Source of the DNA: Isoetes taiwanensis
Lineage: Eukaryota; Streptophyta; Lycopodiopsida; Isoetales; Isoetaceae
Assembly: GCA_021234155.1 (NCBI GenBank)
Contig: JAJEKV010000018.1
Location: forward strand, 16,867,415 to 16,931,414
Direction: 5' to 3'
DNA: 64,000 nucleotides
The notes beneath the pieces were generated by a model that was given only the letters and a program-made list of their open reading frames with translations, was not told the origin of the DNA and searched no databases. Below are positions 12,501 to 22,863 of the stretch, piece by piece (the stretch's first letter is position 1; every line of letters starts with the position of its first letter). The position numbers and the translations under genes were made by a program.

Positions 12501-12830
12501 GGCTCTACTGCGTTCCCGGTTGGAAAAAGCGAGACTCATTGCCTCCATTAGACCGCACGGTGCCCACCATCTCGCATCGAGGCAGGCGGTGGATTGGGGA
12601 GCCCCGCGGGGAGGCTCTGTCGGTCTTTCAAGCGGGTGCCATTGAGGATGAGTCTCACACTTTCGAGTTGCCCGTTGATCACGATCCGGGCCGATCACGG
12701 CTCCCTTAATGCGGCGGACTTGCCCTTGCATTTGCCGATGAACACACCGTCGATTCGTGCCACAGGGTCATTACATTCGGAGAATCTTGGACTGCGAGGG
12801 TCACCTTTGCCCCCGCTGCTGCCCGTGATT
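9560..12830 (+). pseudogene. LINE copy 1 ORF2 (endonuclease-reverse transcriptase), decayed
   Basis: The segment near 9640 reads MDLIFLMEIWEH, the catalytic glutamate motif of APE-type endonucleases, and matches copy 2. RSTRDHLPLYL at about 10354 matches the conserved SDH(R/L)PL end of the endonuclease. RWFDAECKERKRQL at about 10637 is the linker. RT pieces include QWTTSGVVPIHKAGDP (about 11096) and AGFRPRHSAIDHIFT (about 11262). The C-terminal part (about 11830-12350) aligns with the copy 2 segment that carries the non-coding LTR element. The frame is broken many times. Confidence 0.75.
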
Positions 12831-13052
12831 AGGCACTACGGGTGTGGTGCATGATCAGTATATATTTGGGTGTTCACGCAATTTATATGTTAGGGGCGGT
12901 TTGTCGGCAGGTGATTCGCGCCACGGTTTTCCCTCGAAAAACCCTTCGGGCGGGGTTTTAATCCGGCAAGAATCCGCTTGTCGTTTTTGTATTGGGTCCC
13001 ATAGACCGATTGGTCTCCGTGGACGATAAAAGTACCTTCCTTCCTTCCTTCC
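12831..13052 (+). other. LINE copy 1 3' UTR and TTCC tail
   Basis: Contains the block TTTTCCCTCGAAAA, then GGGTCCCATAGACCGATTGG and TCTCCGTGGACG, also found at 57250-57365 (copy 2) and in reverse complement at 46403-46735. It ends with TTCC repeated about five times. The conserved 3' UTR is probably the part recognised by the element's reverse transcriptase. Confidence 0.8.
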
Positions 13053-13380
13053 TACCACTATGATGAGGCAACCCAGAGTTTTATTTGCCTATCATACCTC
13101 ACGGTGGAACACCTAATATCCATCCAGCTGGATATGTAGGCCAGGCCCGACAGATACCGGACAGAGCTGCTGAGAAGAGTGAATGCATGTCGCCTCGCTG
13201 AAATGGAAGAGCGTATGGCGGCTGCATACGTCGCACAATAGGAGACATGCGGAGCAGGAATGGCAGGCTGAGGGCTTGAACAAAGCTAAGATTAGAACAC
13301 ACGACGGGCTCCCGAACAGACTGAAACCCCCGTTGTTAAACGGAGGCGGAAGTCCATGGCCCATAAGTTTGGGAGCGCCT
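13053..13380. other. unassigned, possibly coding remnant
   Basis: No family recognised. One plus frame reads ARPDRYRTELLRRVNAC and EMEERMAAAYVAQ before a stop, which looks like genuine protein but is too short to assign. It may be outer-element debris or upstream sequence of the histone retrocopy. Confidence 0.3.
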
Positions 13381-13875
13381 ATAAGGAGAAGCTCAAGACA
13401 GTTGGGGGCATTGACAAAGCCAGGAGCTTTGCTCGTCGACAGAACCGCGTGGACGCCGCCCGATCTCGCCGGTGTCAGGGGGCAAGACCCTGCTCAAAAA
13501 GCCCACTCAGACGAAGAAGCCGCACAGGTATAAGCCAGGTACCGTGGCATTGAGAGAGATCCAGAAGTATCAGAAGATAACAGAGCTTCCCTTCCAGCGC
13601 CTGGTCCGAGAGATAGCACAAGAGTATCGGACCGATCTTCGGTTCCAAACCTTTGCTATACTCGCCCTACGGGAGGTTGCCGAAGACTACTTGGTAGCCC
13701 TTTTTGAGGATGCTAACCTCTGTGCTATCCATGTTAAAAGGGTTACCATTATGACAAAGGATTTGGCTCTCGCAAGAAGAATTCGGGGAGACCAAAATTA
13801 GCTTCTTTGTCAAGCATTCTGTTGTACAGATTTTGTATAGAAATATAAAAATTTTGGTTGCCTAATTTAAAAAAA
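13381..13875 (+). pseudogene. divergent histone H3 retrocopy (CENH3-like tail)
   Basis: From 13517 one frame encodes the H3 fold: [16 protein letters not shown], then [20 protein letters not shown], then [14 protein letters not shown] and [17 protein letters not shown], ending at 13801. Relative to canonical H3 the segment before LPFQRL has lost about five residues (LLIRK). The N-terminal tail does not carry the ARKS motifs of canonical H3: it reads TKPGA.., then [12 protein letters not shown] across a frameshift. A divergent tail on a conserved fold suggests derivation from a centromeric H3 variant, though loop 1 has canonical length, so this is uncertain. There are no introns, and a 3' UTR-like stretch ends in an A-run at about 13869-13882, so it looks like a processed copy. 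Probably a pseudogene. Confidence 0.65.
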
Positions 13876-13974
13876 AAAAAAAGTATCGAATATTTATTTA
13901 ATTATTAATAATAACTGACGTTGATGTCAACAAAAATTTTAAAATAAAGTGACACCCAAACATTAGTTAGGGTT

Positions 13975-15295
13975 TCATTCCTTCTTTGCTTCCCTTGCTT
14001 CTTGCTTCTCGCTCCTCCTCCACCACTCGCCTGTGCAATGGAGACCCCTAGCCTCCTCCAATAGTACCAAGATGGAGAACATTGGGATCCTCAGGTCCCA
14101 TTCGACCTCCTTCAGCCTTTTCTCCTTCAAAAGGTGGACCTGATTACTAACATGCAGGCCCACCCTGATTATGCTGCTTTCCTTGAGTTTTATACTCAGG
14201 AAATGGTACCCCTTTACACCACCGTAGGGGATCCACCCCATCTTTTTTTGGAGAGTGCCAGTGTGAGAGACATGTTGGGAGGTGATTCCCATACCTCTAA
14301 CATTCTCACGAGAAAGCTCTTATGGGGCAAGAATCCACCCGTCCTGATGCATGAGGGCCAGCAATACTTTGAAGTAAACTTTGCTCTGGCTATACTCATG
14401 GATTAGTACGTTGAGGATGAGACCTTGCCATCAGAGAAGGGAAAAGCGTCAGTGGTCTCGAATGAGGAAGATGATGAGTACATCTGGAAGGATGACTTCG
14501 TTCGGTGGAAACAGTTAGCGAGCAGATGCCCCTCCACTGAGATCAGGAGCACGACTTACTGGATTGGATGCCCTCCCAGTTATCCACCGCCAAGGACAAG
14601 AATACCTCCTATTGGAGGATATTATGTGGACATATCATGTCATTGCTGACCTCAAGTCCAAAAAGAAGTCACATATATTGTATGAGCTCGTCGAGTACTG
14701 CATGGATGACTTCATCGACTTCACCCCGACCAAGCTCCCCACTGAGGTACAACAGTTGCTTCAATTTCATCAGGAGACCATTGAGCAAGTTGACACCCTC
14801 TTGCACTTGCGACACCTTATGTTGCAAGAGGCACCGTCACAACCACCTGAGGAAGCTTTTGTTGCTATGGGATCTGGAGAATGCGGAAGATCAATTGGAG
14901 ATTGTGCCTGAGGCTCTCCTTGATCGTGCATATAAGCAAACTCGCAGAACTCAAATCTTGCAGTATTTGGTTAGGTAGAAACACTTGCCAATAGAGGATG
15001 CAACTTGGGTTCTTAAAGCAGATTTGGACAAGGCTTACCCAAACTTTATGCAAGAATACCAGGGCCGAACCATTCAAGATGCGAGCGACACCAACCTTAA
15101 TGTTGAGCATTGCGTTATGGATTCGATAGGGATCATACAAGAGTTGATCCAACAGGGATCATTTAAGGGGTTGGGTTACATGCATCTTAGTTGGAGAATT
15201 GAGCATATAGGCATTCATAATAGGGCGCATTCGTATACGGCTATAATGGGGAACATTGCCGTTCTTTACACCGAGACGAAATGCAAGCCTTAGGC
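13975..15295 (+). CDS. unrecognised retroelement-associated open region
   Basis: A set of plus-strand open pieces between the histone retrocopy and the right LTR-like repeat. The longest carry LEFYTQEMVPLYTTVGDPP and GGDSHTSNILTRKLLWGK (14134-14406), then an acidic stretch EEDDEYIWKDDF, then YELVEYCMDDFIDFTPTKLP and QFHQETIEQVDTLLHLRHL (14564-14911), then LDKAYPNFMQEYQGRTIQD (14985-15293). Consecutive pieces sit in different frames, with an in-frame stop at 14404 and frameshifts near 14570 and 14910. I recognise no gag, RT or integrase motif; plant LTR elements often carry an extra ORF here. Probably one decayed protein of the outer element. Confidence 0.45.
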
Positions 15296-15656
15296 ATGAT
15301 AGAATTTTCTTCATTCGTATTTCTTTTTCTTAGGGGGGTGGTCCCTTCAACCACACTCTTTTAATTATTTTATAGGTACTGATGAGCTGTAATTCTACAG
15401 GCTAGTAGCGCGTATTGACATACTGCAGAAGATTCTAGGCCTCCGTCTGGGGCCATCTCTTGTTATTTCACTGTTATTTTGTATGTGTGCTCCGATTTAA
15501 TTTTTTGTGATATGGTATTCATTGTCGATTGTCAAGGGACTTTGATCCTAGAACACCTTTATGTAATCCTGTATTACTTCAGCAAATAAAGTTATCTTTT
15601 ATAATTTAATTGTCTTTTTTAGTAAACTAACCCCAATGCTGAGGACATCATTATTC
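15296..15656. other. non-coding tail of outer LTR element
   Basis: AT-rich sequence with no open frame, between the last open piece and the polypurine tract; it fits a 3' internal untranslated region. Confidence 0.45.
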
Positions 15657-15669
15657 CAAGGGGGGAGAA
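15657..15669 (+). other. polypurine tract before right LTR-like repeat
   Basis: AAGGGGGGAGAA directly precedes TGTGACGTTCC at 15670. This is the strongest sign that the 15670 repeat is a 3' LTR on the plus strand. Confidence 0.75.
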
Positions 15670-16665
15670 TGTGACGTTCCATGTATTTATACGATATATG
15701 TATATATACTATGCATGTCACCGGGATATAAATAGACCCTTATGGGTCAATAGGGGGTAACTTGGGTTAACTTAAAAGGGTTTTTATTAGCTATGCTAAA
15801 ATACCTAATTAGGCTAATTAGGTTATTAATTAGTAAGAGTCAGCCAAATAGGCAATGCCACCTGGCCCAAATCGATTGGCCAGGAGGAACTTGCTAAGTT
15901 TAGAGGGCAAATTGGGGCCCTACCCCCAATTCTACCCCAAATCGATTTGGGGAGAGTTGGAGGAAGGAGGAGCTACCAGCTACTGCAACCAGAATTGAAG
16001 AATAGAAGCCTTTCATGACAATGGCTCTAACCAAGAGACTGGTTAGTCCCTAGATGATTTGTGCTTTAGCTAACCCTTATCTGATTAGATAGATGGTTAA
16101 ATTCTCTTTTATGTGCTATTAAGATGATGATGGATACTTTGATTATGATTATGTTCTCTCTTCCCGTTTCTCCTGTGTGTCTGGGCTTAAGGGAGGGCAA
16201 AGACCTGAAAGCTTCCTAGAAGTAGAGATGTCAGAACCCTTAAGACCCAGTAAATGCGGCCTGTGCATAAGAGCCCACTTGGCTGTAGATGCTATGTTGT
16301 GATTTAGCACCAGACAATGGGTATGATGGTGAAACGGGGATGGGGTCTTGCCTAGCTTGACTACGAGACTCCTATAGTGTGCTAGGCTTATAGTTGGTCA
16401 CTGAGTATGGGCCGGGTATGGGTCTGACACTCCCTGGGTCGCAGGCGACATGCCTATATGGACGTCCTGGACTCGAACGGGCGCGGTGAGCCGACCTTTA
16501 GATTTAGGGGAGTAAGTCGGGTACAGATGCGAGTGGGTCACTGATGTGGCACGTGTTCTCGAGCACACTCAGAGATCCGTCATGCCCGGGGAGGGGACGC
16601 CTCCCTGACCTGCCTCATCGGACCAGGAAGATGTAACCCGGAGTAGTCTCATAGGGTGATTCCAT
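15670..16665 (+). repeat. LTR-like direct repeat, right copy (3' LTR)
   Basis: Partner of 324-1325. It starts TGTGACGTTCC immediately after a polypurine tract. Similarity with the left copy stops near 16665, and no clear CA end or target duplication could be fixed, so the right edge is approximate. Confidence 0.65.
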
Positions 16666-18739
16666 GGGATTGCGTCTCCGGAATGGCTAGAGCATTTAGT
16701 CAGTCATGGCGAAAATTGCTGGCCAGATTTAGGAGCTAAGTTTGTTTTTGCGTTAAGTTTTGCGTTTTTGCAATGATGTCTGCAAATGGTATAAATGAGA
16801 GATATGATATGGATGAGGCAAATGAAAAGTGCACGGAAAAACCAATAAGATTGGTGACATATGTGTTTTGGCAGAATACACTGTTACCACCACAAAATTA
16901 ACATGAGGCCAGAGATCTTCTAAAAAATTTCAAAGAGAGGGCACTGCCTGAAATGACAGAGGAAAGATCACCTGCACTTCAATTTGTTGTGAGATTTCCA
17001 ACCCATATCAATCTATTTGTTGTAAACGAATAACGATTTTGAGCACACTATTCTGTGAATATGAAGCAATATTTTCTTTGAGAAGTCGATATTGCAAGCA
17101 TGCAATTGAAGAGGTTTACTTCGTTCAGTTTTATAGAATGGATTGGACATTATTCATGTCTAAGGTTCTCATCTTTCATTAGTATAGTGTTAGGAAGTGT
17201 TAAATGATTCAGTGGTTTATACTTTATATCAAACGTTTTTTAATGCATGCTAACCTATTGCAAAGTTTTTCTCCCACTCATGGTTGATATAATTTGTCTT
17301 CTAGTATGTGTCTATTGCCACGGTATCCCGAATGTTCATGCCATTGAAACTCGTCTGAGCCCATAGGATGGTGAACCAAACTATAAAACTAGTCCATGCA
17401 CATGAGATGGTGAAGCAACCCATCCATGCACATGAGATGGTGAACCAAACTTTAAAACCAGTTGACTTATATTGTTGTCTTGTTATTTCAGAGGAAGGAC
17501 CATGGCTTAGTGATTGAACCATAATGACATGAATGTGAGTATTTCAATCGAGTTTGAAGATTCAAAGGGTGATGCTTTGGTCACATATTTGAGTGTTTAT
17601 AGAGTTTTCTCCACCCACTAGATGATTAATCACTTCACAATTTTGTATTTTGCAGGTGTGCAAAACGGTGATGCTTTGGTCACATTGATGGTCATTCTAT
17701 AGGCTTGCTAGCAAGAGGCAAAAGTTTAACAAACTTATTTGTGTCTGTGCTTATATCTAAAAAGTTCTAAAGATGTTTTAGTTATTGCACTGTCTTAACA
17801 ATAATTTTTGACGCAACTGTTCTCCATAAAATACATAAACGAGAGAGGAGGTGGACCTAATAGGTAGTGAAATATCCTTCAGAGGTATTGAAACATTCTT
17901 TGCTAAGCTTGAATAATATTTATGTTCCATGAATTGCATCTGTGATACAAATATCTTCTTTGGAGTTTAGAAACACATGCATAATATTTGCAGTCACGGT
18001 TGAATTTAACGCGAAGTCCTCGTTTTCAAGCGTCCAAAGCAAATGAGGAGTACTGAGCTCTTCTTTTTAATGATCTCAATAATCCTCAGATCTCAGTGAT
18101 CACATACCTTCTCCTTTCTTTACCAAAATACTGATCTTGAACTCGGATTTCCCATTTTCAAAGTGGCAGCACGGCTTTATGCCTGGACTTGGGTTATTCT
18201 ACAACTAATTCAAGTTTGGGCTGGGATTTTGAGGAAATCATTGGTCTGGGTTTGATTGAGTGCCCTTGACTTAGAGTGTGGAGCAGCTAAATAGCAACGA
18301 TTTTTTTTCTCTGTTTTCAAGCGTCAATTGGGTTGGGTTCTAGAAAGACTATGGGTTCCCCTCCATGATCAAGGATTCAATTGGTTATTTGAGCAGGAAA
18401 GACCTTCATATATGTTGCTGCATTTCTAATGGTAGAGGGCATTTATCCTCTACATCCATGGCCCCTTAAAGGAAGCTCATTTCAAAGAAATACTTCCTGG
18501 ATCAGAGGATGGAACTGGTGGGATCAACCTATGTTTTGCATTAGGGCTAAACACACAAATATCCCAGACTGTTGTCTCTACCATGGTGCTGGCAATAGAA
18601 TTCTTACCTTGCAAGCAGGGCAAGGCCCAAGCCGCTGCTTGAATTAGCAGCCCCTGCTAAGAAATTTCAATTTCAATCTCTGGGAAAAAGGAGTATGGTT
18701 TCATGCATTAAAGGGGAGCTTCGACTTAACATCTGGTAT
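16666..18739. other. intergenic DNA with one possible exon-like remnant
   Basis: Mostly AT-rich non-coding. Around 16790-17030 plus-strand translation gives stretches that look protein-derived, such as RYDMDEANEKCTEKPIRLV and SPALQFVVRFPTHINLFVV, interrupted by stops. I do not recognise the family; it may be an old gene fragment. A short direct repeat of CCATGCACATGAGATGGTGAA lies at about 17394-17450. Nothing else is supported. Confidence 0.35.
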
Positions 18740-19005
18740 GCAGATGAAGGTGCGGGCAAAACCAAGGATGGAGAAAGCTTTGACTTATGATTTGGTTGAG
18801 AAAATGCCTTATTTCTAAGTCAGAGTTGTTAAGGCAAGAGATGCTGCTGCCAAAGATGCTGTTGGCATCAGTGATCCTTATGTTATAATCAAAGTTGGCG
18901 AGGGGAGCCCTGCAAAGACAGAAGTCTGTGAGAAAACCACCAATCAACTTTTGCAGTTGGAAAAGATAAGATTCAATTGCCACAAAATTGAACTGTGGCA
19001 TGGCT
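18740..19005 (+). pseudogene. MCTP-type C2-domain fragment
   Basis: Translation of one frame gives LTYDLVEKMPY, a stop, then VRVVKARDAAAKDAVGISDP and YVIIKVG. This closely follows the C2 domain opening in plant multiple-C2-and-transmembrane proteins (TYDLVE.M.YLYVRVVKARDL..., then DPYVE.K.G). These proteins sit at ER-plasma membrane contacts and plasmodesmata. Only one partial C2 domain remains, with an in-frame stop in place of a conserved residue and no transmembrane part, so it is a fragment. It lies 300 bp upstream of the Copia insertion. Confidence 0.65.
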
Positions 19006-19304
19006 AGACGTGAACGGTTTTCAAGTATAGTGCAGTTCTCGGCAACAAAGCGGCCCCTATTTGCAGAGCAGACTAATTTTGGGGAATTTTAGTATGGTTA
19101 GAAAGAACTATTGCTCATAGTAAACATCGCTGGCAAATTCCAAGTTTTTCTGTGCTCTCAAAACTTCTGCCCTTTTTCATGATATGGGTGACGGTCATCA
19201 TAATCTCTGTATCTTTTGAGCAATAATCTCTGTATTTTTTTTTTCAGTGTGCAAAGGAAAGATCATCCGCCTTTATCTCTGGTCATATGTTCTAGAATCA
19301 GGTT
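19006..19304. other. non-coding flank of Copia element
   Basis: No open frame of interest. It contains a T-run near 19236-19244 and leads into the target-site duplication CAAAA at 19305-19309. Confidence 0.5.
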
Positions 19305-19309
19305 CAAAA

Positions 19310-19523
19310 TGTTGGAGAGGTGTTCGGCTGTCCTGCTGGTAGCCATGCTGAGTCAGATGATGACGAAGACGCCACATCCTCAACAGACATGACTGCTGGA
19401 TGGAAACGGCATGCCTACGCTTAACCTCAAAACCGTTTTCATTCAATTCTATTCTCTCATCTTCAGTAAGCCACGGCAGGGGCTCTTCCTGCTTCATATC
19501 AATATATTACCATATATTTAATA
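19310..19523 (+). repeat. Copia 5' LTR
   Basis: 214 bp, starting TGTTGGAGAGG and ending TTTAATA. Compared with the 3' LTR it has about 70 extra bases in the middle (about 19340-19410), starting where the partner reads GGCAGCC. The rest is nearly identical. Confidence 0.92.
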
Positions 19524-19536
19524 TGGTATCAAAGCC
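19524..19536 (+). other. Copia primer-binding site
   Basis: TGGTATCAAAGCC follows the 5' LTR without a gap and is complementary to initiator methionine tRNA with one difference from the usual TGGTATCAGAGC. Confidence 0.85.
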
Positions 19537-19704
19537 AAATGATGGGGCACAATAGAGAGCAGCAGCTTTTTCAAGCCCTTAGGGTTCAGAGGGCAATCAA
19601 CAGGTTGAATCAGAAGCTGGTTCAAAGGAGATTGAAGAAGTTGAAGAAAAAGAAGAGGATTAGTGTCTTCAATCGATTGCAGTTTTAGAGTAGAAATTTA
19701 GCAG

Positions 19705-20870
19705 ATGGAATCAATTTCCAGTGGCAAATATGTTCTTGAGAAATTTAATGGCAAGAATTTTCACACATGGCAGGTTTAAATGAAGTTCCATCTCATAGAA
19801 AAAGATCTGTTTGCAGTAGTTGATGAATAAGAAAAGAAGCCTACAGATGCTCCAGAACTAGCAAAGTGGCAGTTGAAAAATAAGAAAACCATGGCTATGA
19901 TTGGCTTTGGTCTTGGAGATGCACACATACATCATGTGGATTTTTCAAAGAATGCCAAAGAAGTCTGGGATACATTGGAGCAGATATTTGGAACGCAGGC
20001 TAAGCATTCCAAGGTGCTTCTGAAGAAACAGCTTTTTGATCTTGAGATGCAGGAAGGTGCAAGTTTGGCTGAGCACATTAACAAAATGAGATCCCTGCTG
20101 CACCAATTGGCTGGGATTAATGCTAAGATTGAAGATGAAGATGCAAAAGCGGTTTTGTTTAATAGTCTCCCATCGTCATTCAACAATGTTGTCACCACAT
20201 TGCAGATTATCCAATCAAAGTTTTAAGCAGGGTGTGAGACAGAACAAAGGCAAAGTGGAAGCAGGGAGCAGCAGCAATACGATGACTAAGGGAGGTTTAA
20301 ATAAATGGTCAGCCAAGAAATCTTCTGTTCCTTTTGGCAAGCGAAAAGGTGCTTGTAACACTTGCAAGCAACAAGGGCACTTTGCACGAGAGTGTCCACT
20401 TCGGGTTGCAAAAGGCAAGGAGAAAGCTTTTGCTGCAGAAAAGGGAGAAGATGAAAGGAACTTCATGGCATGTGTGGATGACAATATAACAGATCATGAG
20501 CAGGCTGTTATTTGGATAGATTCAGGGGCTACACAACATATGTGTCCAAAGAAGGAGTTCTTTCAACACCTGCAGCCTGTCAGTGGAACAAGGAGAGCCA
20601 TACTTGGAGACAATTCTAACAAGGTGATCCTAGGGGAAGGCAGTATCAAGATTTCTCTTGAGAATGGCAGTAACAAGACAATTCATAAGGTCTTTTATGT
20701 CCCAGGGATAGCGCACACCTTGTTGTCCATTGGGGCTTTGGCTGATCTCGATTATACAATATACTTCAACCGTAATGGATGCCAAATTGTGTCACCAGAA
20801 ATGCGGGTGGTAGCATTAGGAGAGAGGCATGCTTCACTGTACAGATTGAATGCTCGTATTATCAACTAAT
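19705..20870 (+). pseudogene. Copia gag and protease
   Basis: Starts at the ATG at 19705 (MESISSGKYVLEKFNGKNF). Two early stops precede a long open stretch with KEVWDTLEQIFG and INKMRSLLHQLAG, a UBN2-type capsid. A frameshift near 20226 separates it from the nucleocapsid part, which holds an intact CCHC knuckle CNTCKQQGHFAREC (about 20355-20396). The protease active site IDSGATQHM is at about 20517, and the pre-integrase segment YVPGIAHTLLSIGALADLDY at about 20700. The product would build the particle and cleave the polyprotein. Confidence 0.88.
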
Positions 20871-22146
20871 GCTCTACCGCAGACATGATGATGATTGCTC
20901 AAGAGCAAGAACGTGACTCCAAGTTGATGTTATGACATAGATGTCTTGCTCATTACAATTGCCAAGCTCTTAAGGAGATGCAGAAAGGACAGCTAGTCAG
21001 TGGGCTGGACATACATACACAAGGAAAGGTAGGCTTTTGTGAGGTGTGTGTCCTTGGCAAGCAAAGCAGCAAATCCTTTCCCAAGAAGAAGTTTGAGCGA
21101 GCACAAGGGTTGCTGGAATTAGTTCACAGTGACATATGTGGGCCCATGAGAGAGGAGACAATTGGCCACAAGAAGTACTTCATCACCTTCATAGATGACC
21201 ACTCCAGAAAGGTTGCAGTCTACTTGCTGGCCCACAAATCTGAAGCTCTCATGGCTTTCAAGCGGTACCAACTTGCAGCCCAAGTTCAAACTGAGCGGCG
21301 TGTCAAAGTCTTATGAACGGATGGTGGTGGTGAGTATCTCTCCTAAGCCTTTACTTCTTATTGCCATATGCATGGAATTACACAGCAGCATACCAATCCG
21401 TACACACCTGAACAAAATGGGTTGGCTGAGCGAATGAACAAGACTCTAGTTGAGGCTACCAGATGCATGCTTGCAGATTCCGGGTTACCCAACATTTTTG
21501 GGGAGAAGCTCTTAGCACTGTAGCATATGTGAAGAATCGAGTCCTTGCCATCCATGGTAGAACTCCAGAGGAGCTTTGGACAGGGCAGAAACCAAATCTT
21601 AGTGGGCTGCGTGTCTTTGGGTGCCTAGCATATGCGTATGTTCCCAAGGAGAAGCGCCACAAACTTGCTGATAAGTCTCGAGTGTCTCTTTTCTTGGGTT
21701 GTGGTGAAGGTGTCAAGGAGAGCAGATTGTATGATGTTCGCACTCATCGCATCTTTTACAGCAGGGATGTTGTATTTCGAGAGCATCTTCTCTATAAAGA
21801 TCTTTTGGAAATTCAGGTTATTGCTGCACATAGACTTGATGGCGTAATTTTAGAGGATGAAGAAGAATTTCCTGAAGATTGGGTTCCCGCGGTACAAGGT
21901 CATGTGGATCAGCAAGGAGAAGACCTTAGTCTTACGCCTCCCATGGATCATGTAATCCCTGAGGCGCAGTCACTAATACCCTATGATTCTGAGCCAGTGG
22001 GAGTCCAGGGTCCTAGTTCTTCTCAACATAGGCCCAAGTTTCATGTGCATGGGGGAGGTGTGCGCATCAGACCATATGTTAGTCGGTATGGAAGAGTAAG
22101 CAAACCCTCTAGCAGTCTCGCATGCATCTTGCTCATGACATTATAG
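20871..22146 (+). pseudogene. Copia integrase
   Basis: The zinc-binding part reads H.CLAHYN... followed by CEVCVLGK. The catalytic core has HSDICGPM and FIDDHSRK, then after a frameshift PYTPEQNGLAERMNKTLVE, supplying the three acidic positions. The C-terminal part is open from 21463 to 22143 (KNRVLAIHGRTPEELW, GCLAYAYVPKEKRHK, then a variable acidic linker). It would join element DNA to the genome in the nucleus; the frame is broken at least twice. Confidence 0.88.
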
Positions 22147-22714
22147 AGGAGCCCATTTCATTTGCTGCACCAGTATGCAGTCCATATGCAAGTGAATGGC
22201 AGGCTGCCATGGAAGCCGAATTTCAGTCTCTCCTCAAGAACAAGACATGGAGTTCGGTTCCTTTACCTACAGGGAGGAAGCCCGTGACCTGCAAGTGGAT
22301 CTACAAGCTGAAGTTCAGATCTGATGGCTCAATTGATCGCTTCAAAGCAAGACTAGTCGCCCCGAGGCTGAATATATTGCTGCCACACATGCAGCGAAGG
22401 AAGCGATATGGTTGAGGAAGTTTCTTCATGGATTATATATGTAAACCAACAGTGATATTTAGTGATAATCAGGGATCAATTGCATTTTCAGAAAATCCTA
22501 AATATCATTCTAGAACCAAGCATATTCAGACCATGTATCACTTTATCAGAGAACGAGTAGGTGATGGCACTCTCAAGCTTAAGTTCATTGGGACTGAAGA
22601 GATGACTGATGATATCTTTACAAAGCCATTGAGTAAAGAAAAGGTTGAGAAACACCGAGCTGTTCTTGGAGTGATCAGAATAAGTGAAGATGCAGGACCT
22701 GGAACAAGTGGGAG
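22147..22714 (+). pseudogene. Copia RT start fused to RNase H by deletion
   Basis: The RT opening EWQAAMEAEFQSLLKNKTW and VTCKWIYKLKFRSDGS is present. Then at about 22363 the sequence moves directly into AEYIAATHAAKEAIWLRKFL-type RNase H sequence in another frame, and on to FSDNQGSIAFSENPKYHSRT and DIFTKPLSKEKVEKHR. The YVDD catalytic region of RT is absent. A polypurine tract AAGTGGGAG ends at 22714. Confidence 0.9.
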
Positions 22715-22858
22715 TGTTGGAGAGGTGTTCGGCTGTCCTATTGGCAGCCCTACGCTTAACCTCAAAACCGTTTTCATTCAATTCTATTCTCTTATCTCCT
22801 GGAAGCCACGGCAGGGGCTCTTCCTGCTTCATATCAATATATTACCATATATTTAATA
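22715..22858 (+). repeat. Copia 3' LTR
   Basis: 144 bp, preceded by a polypurine tract and followed by the target duplication CAAAA. It is shorter than the 5' LTR by about 70 bases in the middle. Confidence 0.92.
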
Positions 22859-22863
22859 CAAAA

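Larger units (their letters stand above)
2485..13052 (+). mobile_element. LINE copy 1 (decayed, split by Copia)
   Basis: A non-LTR retrotransposon in two blocks, 2485-2691 and 8167-13052, interrupted by a Copia element. Its ORF1 start, coiled-coil part, endonuclease region, reverse transcriptase region and 3' end all align with LINE copy 2 (48353-57388). It ends in a short tail of TTCC repeats at about 13032-13052 instead of poly(A). Many frameshifts and stops make it non-functional. The 5' boundary is uncertain because the leader does not obviously match that of copy 2. Base composition is far GC-richer than the flanking DNA. The clade is unsettled; the simple-repeat tail is unlike the poly(A) usual in plant L1. 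Confidence 0.8.
19310..22858 (+). mobile_element. Copia LTR retrotransposon with short LTRs and deleted RT
   Basis: A 3.5-kb element bounded by CAAAA at 19305-19309 and 22859-22863. LTRs begin TGTTGGAGAGG and end TTTAATA, so the right end is TA, not CA. A primer-binding site and polypurine tract are in place. Internal order is gag, protease, integrase, first part of RT, then RNase H. Near 22363 the sequence jumps from an early RT motif directly to RNase H, so most of the RT is missing. Stops in gag and frameshifts in integrase are also present. It could only have moved, or could only move, with proteins from another copy. Confidence 0.95.
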
